8,276 nucleotides of DNA, taken from assembly GCA_022837205.1 (NCBI GenBank), contig JALHEL010000059.1:1-8276 (forward strand). The letters are read 5' to 3'. Positions within the stretch are counted from its first letter, which is position 1. The number at the start of each line of letters is the position of its first letter. Below are positions 6,226 to 8,276 of this stretch, piece by piece. Below the pieces are notes generated by a model. That model saw nothing but the letters and a program-made list of their open reading frames with translations, made no database searches and was not told the DNA's origin. Both the position numbers and the translations under genes were made by a program. The stretch is from Leptolinea sp. (GTDB taxonomy: Bacteria; Chloroflexota; Anaerolineae; Anaerolineales; Anaerolineaceae).

Positions 6226-7229
6226 TGGAAAAACAGAAAAAATTCAGCATTCAACATTTTTTTATGAATTATGCCTTATATATCATTATGTTATTAATGA
6301 TTGTCATTATTGGCATGATGTCCCCGAAATTTTTTTCATTCAGAGTCATTCGTGATATTTTAATGCAAAGTTCAACCCGCATTATCGTTGCGATGGGCTG
6401 TATGTATATTCTTGTTTCAGGAGCGGCTGATCTTTCCGGCGGTCGAACGGTAGGTTTAGCTGCTGTTGTCGCGGGATCATTGGCACAGAAGTCTGATTAT
6501 TATATTAAATTCTGGCCGAACCTTCCGGAGATGCCTTTGATCGTTCCGGTAATCGCCGCAGTTTTGATCGGCTTAATTGTCGGGCTTATGAATGGTTTTA
6601 CTACAGCAAAATTGAAGGTTCCTTCCTTTTTGGCAACATTGGCGGTGATGATGATCGCATACGGTGCGAATCAGCTATATTGCAACAAACCACCGAACAA
6701 TTCCCAACCGTTGGGAGGATTCCTCAAATCTTTCTCAAATCTTGGGACGGGGAGTTTTTTGAGTGTACCTTATATCATCTATATAGCGATCGGTGTCTGT
6801 ATCTTCCAACACTTATTGCTGACGAGGACTTGTTTGGGGCGGGAAATATTTGCCTGCGGAAGCAATCAGGAAGCGGCGCGTGTTTCCGGAATTAATGTCT
6901 ATAAGATTCAAATGATTACGTTTGCGCTGGCCGGCGCCTGTTATGGCCTGGCCGGTTGCTTGGAAGCCGCTCGAACCGGTTCGGCTACAAGCGGTTATGG
7001 CAACAGTTACGAGATGGATGCGATTGCATCCTGCATCGTAGGCGGCTGCTCCATGACAGGCGGTGTGGGGACTGTTTTCGGAACTTTTTTTGGTGTTTTG
7101 ATTTTCAATATTATCAATTACGGTCTGACATTTATCGGTTTAAGCTCCTATTGGCAATGGGTCGTAAAAGGTCTGATTATTATCATCGCCGTCAGTTTCG
7201 ATATGCGAAAATTCAGCAAAGAAGAGTAG
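6225..7229 (+). CDS. mglC: Galactose/methylgalactoside ABC transporter permease (MglC-like)
   Basis: Inner-membrane channel of the hexose importer, presumably a homodimer. It has 334 residues (E. coli MglC has 336) and many hydrophobic segments, including about 16-33, 52-66, 75-87, 105-124, 132-149, 181-199, 229-248, 266-298 and 312-326. MglC-like signatures include MQSSTRIIVAMG (47-58), GAADLSGGRTVGLAAVVA (66-83), LGREIFACGSNQEAARVSGI (204-223, the cytoplasmic loop expected to contact MglA) and YEMDAIASCIVGG followed by SMTGGVGTVFG. The start ATG shares its A with the mglA stop TGA, and only a weak AAGG precedes it, so translation is probably coupled to mglA. The C-terminus is short and charged (RKFSKEE). 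The family is clear; the substrate comes from the operon. Confidence 0.95.
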   Translation: MEKQKKFSIQHFFMNYALYIIMLLMIVIIGMMSPKFFSFRVIRDILMQSSTRIIVAMGCMYILVSGAADLSGGRTVGLAAVVAGSLAQKSDYYIKFWPNLPEMPLIVPVIAAVLIGLIVGLMNGFTTAKLKVPSFLATLAVMMIAYGANQLYCNKPPNNSQPLGGFLKSFSNLGTGSFLSVPYIIYIAIGVCIFQHLLLTRTCLGREIFACGSNQEAARVSGINVYKIQMITFALAGACYGLAGCLEAARTGSATSGYGNSYEMDAIASCIVGGCSMTGGVGTVFGTFFGVLIFNIINYGLTFIGLSSYWQWVVKGLIIIIAVSFDMRKFSKEE

Positions 7230-7239
7230 GGGGAAATTT

Positions 7240-8276
7240 ATGAATTATCGGGAATGCTTGGAACGACTTGCCGCATCCGGACATATTGAGCAGAAAAATG
7301 GTCTGAAAATACATGTTAAACCGGTACCGGAGACAGATCGTCCCGGTGTGGTTGATCCGCGGGCGGCAAACTGGTTTCGCAACCTTCCGAAAGGATATCA
7401 AGTTCAAGATTATCGCCGAATTACTTCAGAGGAAGTTCAGATTCTGCGGGATGCAATGGGATGTCGAAATGCCGATCTGAGCCGAGGTGTGAAAACGAAT
7501 CACAGGACAGTTACCACCGAGAACGGTGATGTTCCCATACTGATCTATACGCCGGATATCTCGGGAACTCTTCCGCTTATCTGTTATATACATGGCGGAG
7601 GTTTTTTTGGAGGTTCAACGGAAGTGGTCGAGAATGCCTGTCGTCTCTTGGCGGAGCGAGCAAAGTCTGTTGTAATCTCAATCGATTATGGGTTAGCTCC
7701 GGAACATCGCTTTCCGGAAGGATTATTGCAGTGTTTGGGCGTGATTCGCTGGGCTCATTCTCATGCGGAACTTTTAAATATCGATCCTCAAAGAATCGCA
7801 GTTTCCGGTGATTCGGCGGGAGGAAATCTTTCGATGGCTTGTTGCTTGTTGGATAATGAAGGCATCATTCGAGCTCAACTTTTACTATATCCAGCCATTG
7901 TTCTTCGACCAGATATCGATTTTGGTTGGACGTGGGATGTATATGAGATGAATGAAGGGAAAGATGCCGCTTTGATAATGGTGCACGATATCAAAGATAC
8001 CGTCGGACGCATCATTTGGATGTATATCAGAGATATAACCGATACCTACAGCCAATTGCTTTCTCCTTGGCAGGCACCGGCTTTTGCGAAATTTCCGCCG
8101 ACTTTTTTAGCTGTCGGCGAATATGATTATCTCCGTCAGGAAGCGGAATTGTTTTGCCAGAGATTGGTAAAAACCGGTATCCCGGTGGCTTTTTTTCGAT
8201 ATCAGGGAATGGGGCATGCTTTTTTTGAGCATACCGGAGAATTTCCGCAAGCCGAAGACTGTACGAATGAAATGGC
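7240..8276 (+). CDS. Alpha/beta-hydrolase, HSL-family esterase (acetyl-esterase type), 3' end cut by window edge
   Basis: Predicted cytosolic carboxylester hydrolase. The frame opens at ATG 7240, ten bases after mglC, with GGGGGAAA as ribosome site, and runs 345 codons to the right edge without a stop. Hormone-sensitive-lipase family motifs are present in order: oxyanion-hole HGGGFFGGS (His118-Gly121), YGLAPEHRFPEG, nucleophile elbow GDSAGGN (Ser192), acid GEYDYLRQE (Asp296) and GMGHAF (His326), so the catalytic triad is intact. There is no signal peptide: the N-terminus (MNYRECLERLAASGHIEQ) is charged, and the roughly 100 residues before the core are longer than in minimal esterases and may form a lid. 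As the last visible gene of the mgl operon it may deacylate an imported sugar ester; this rests on position only. The substrate could be unrelated, and more operon genes may follow. Confidence 0.9.
   Translation, partial: MNYRECLERLAASGHIEQKNGLKIHVKPVPETDRPGVVDPRAANWFRNLPKGYQVQDYRRITSEEVQILRDAMGCRNADLSRGVKTNHRTVTTENGDVPILIYTPDISGTLPLICYIHGGGFFGGSTEVVENACRLLAERAKSVVISIDYGLAPEHRFPEGLLQCLGVIRWAHSHAELLNIDPQRIAVSGDSAGGNLSMACCLLDNEGIIRAQLLLYPAIVLRPDIDFGWTWDVYEMNEGKDAALIMVHDIKDTVGRIIWMYIRDITDTYSQLLSPWQAPAFAKFPPTFLAVGEYDYLRQEAELFCQRLVKTGIPVAFFRYQGMGHAFFEHTGEFPQAEDCTNEM

Noticed and set aside
5289..7407. Other frames within mglA, mglC and the esterase start (5289-5642, 5759-5950, 5947-6132, 6680-6895, 6956-7243, 7213-7407)
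   Set aside because: All overlap strongly conserved transporter or esterase genes in the wrong frame or strand.

Overview
The window holds a galactose/glucose-type ABC sugar uptake operon (mglB-mglA-mglC plus a downstream esterase, all on +), its divergently transcribed ROK-family regulator (-), and, beyond that, a class III fructose-1,6-bisphosphatase gene (-) cut by the left edge. The esterase is cut by the right edge. Gene content is ordinary bacterial carbohydrate metabolism. I see no mobile element, CRISPR array, RNA gene or defence system. The more interesting signals are regulatory: a strong palindrome in the divergent promoter region, a cre-like site beside it, and a perfect hairpin between mglB and mglA.

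Organism: base composition is moderate, with an estimated GC in the mid-40s percent. The binding protein has a signal-peptidase-I type leader with no lipobox cysteine, which suggests a periplasm and therefore a diderm cell. Class III FBPase is best known from Firmicutes, Bacteroidetes and Fusobacteria. A diderm such as a Sphaerochaeta/Treponema-like spirochaete or a deep-branching diderm firmicute would fit, but the sequence alone does not settle it.

Layout: 1-1817 (-) fbp, 3' end missing; 1818-2118 a 300-base gap with a good sigma70 promoter for fbp, a short inverted repeat and an unexplained coding-like stretch; 2119-3387 (-) ROK regulator; 3388-3553 divergent control region; 3554-4603 (+) mglB; 4604-4677 gap with a 12-bp hairpin; 4678-6225 (+) mglA; 6225-7229 (+) mglC, overlapping the mglA stop by one base; 7240-8276 (+) HSL-family esterase, incomplete.

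Working model: MglB captures a hexose (galactose/glucose-like, judged from conserved binding residues) in the periplasm, MglC forms the membrane channel and MglA powers import. The ROK protein lacks the kinase catalytic residues but keeps an N-terminal winged helix and the zinc motif, so it probably senses a sugar and represses the operon through the palindrome that overlaps the proposed mglB promoter. The esterase, 10 bases after mglC, may remove acyl groups from an imported glycoside or sugar ester. The hairpin after mglB may let the binding protein be made in excess over the membrane components.
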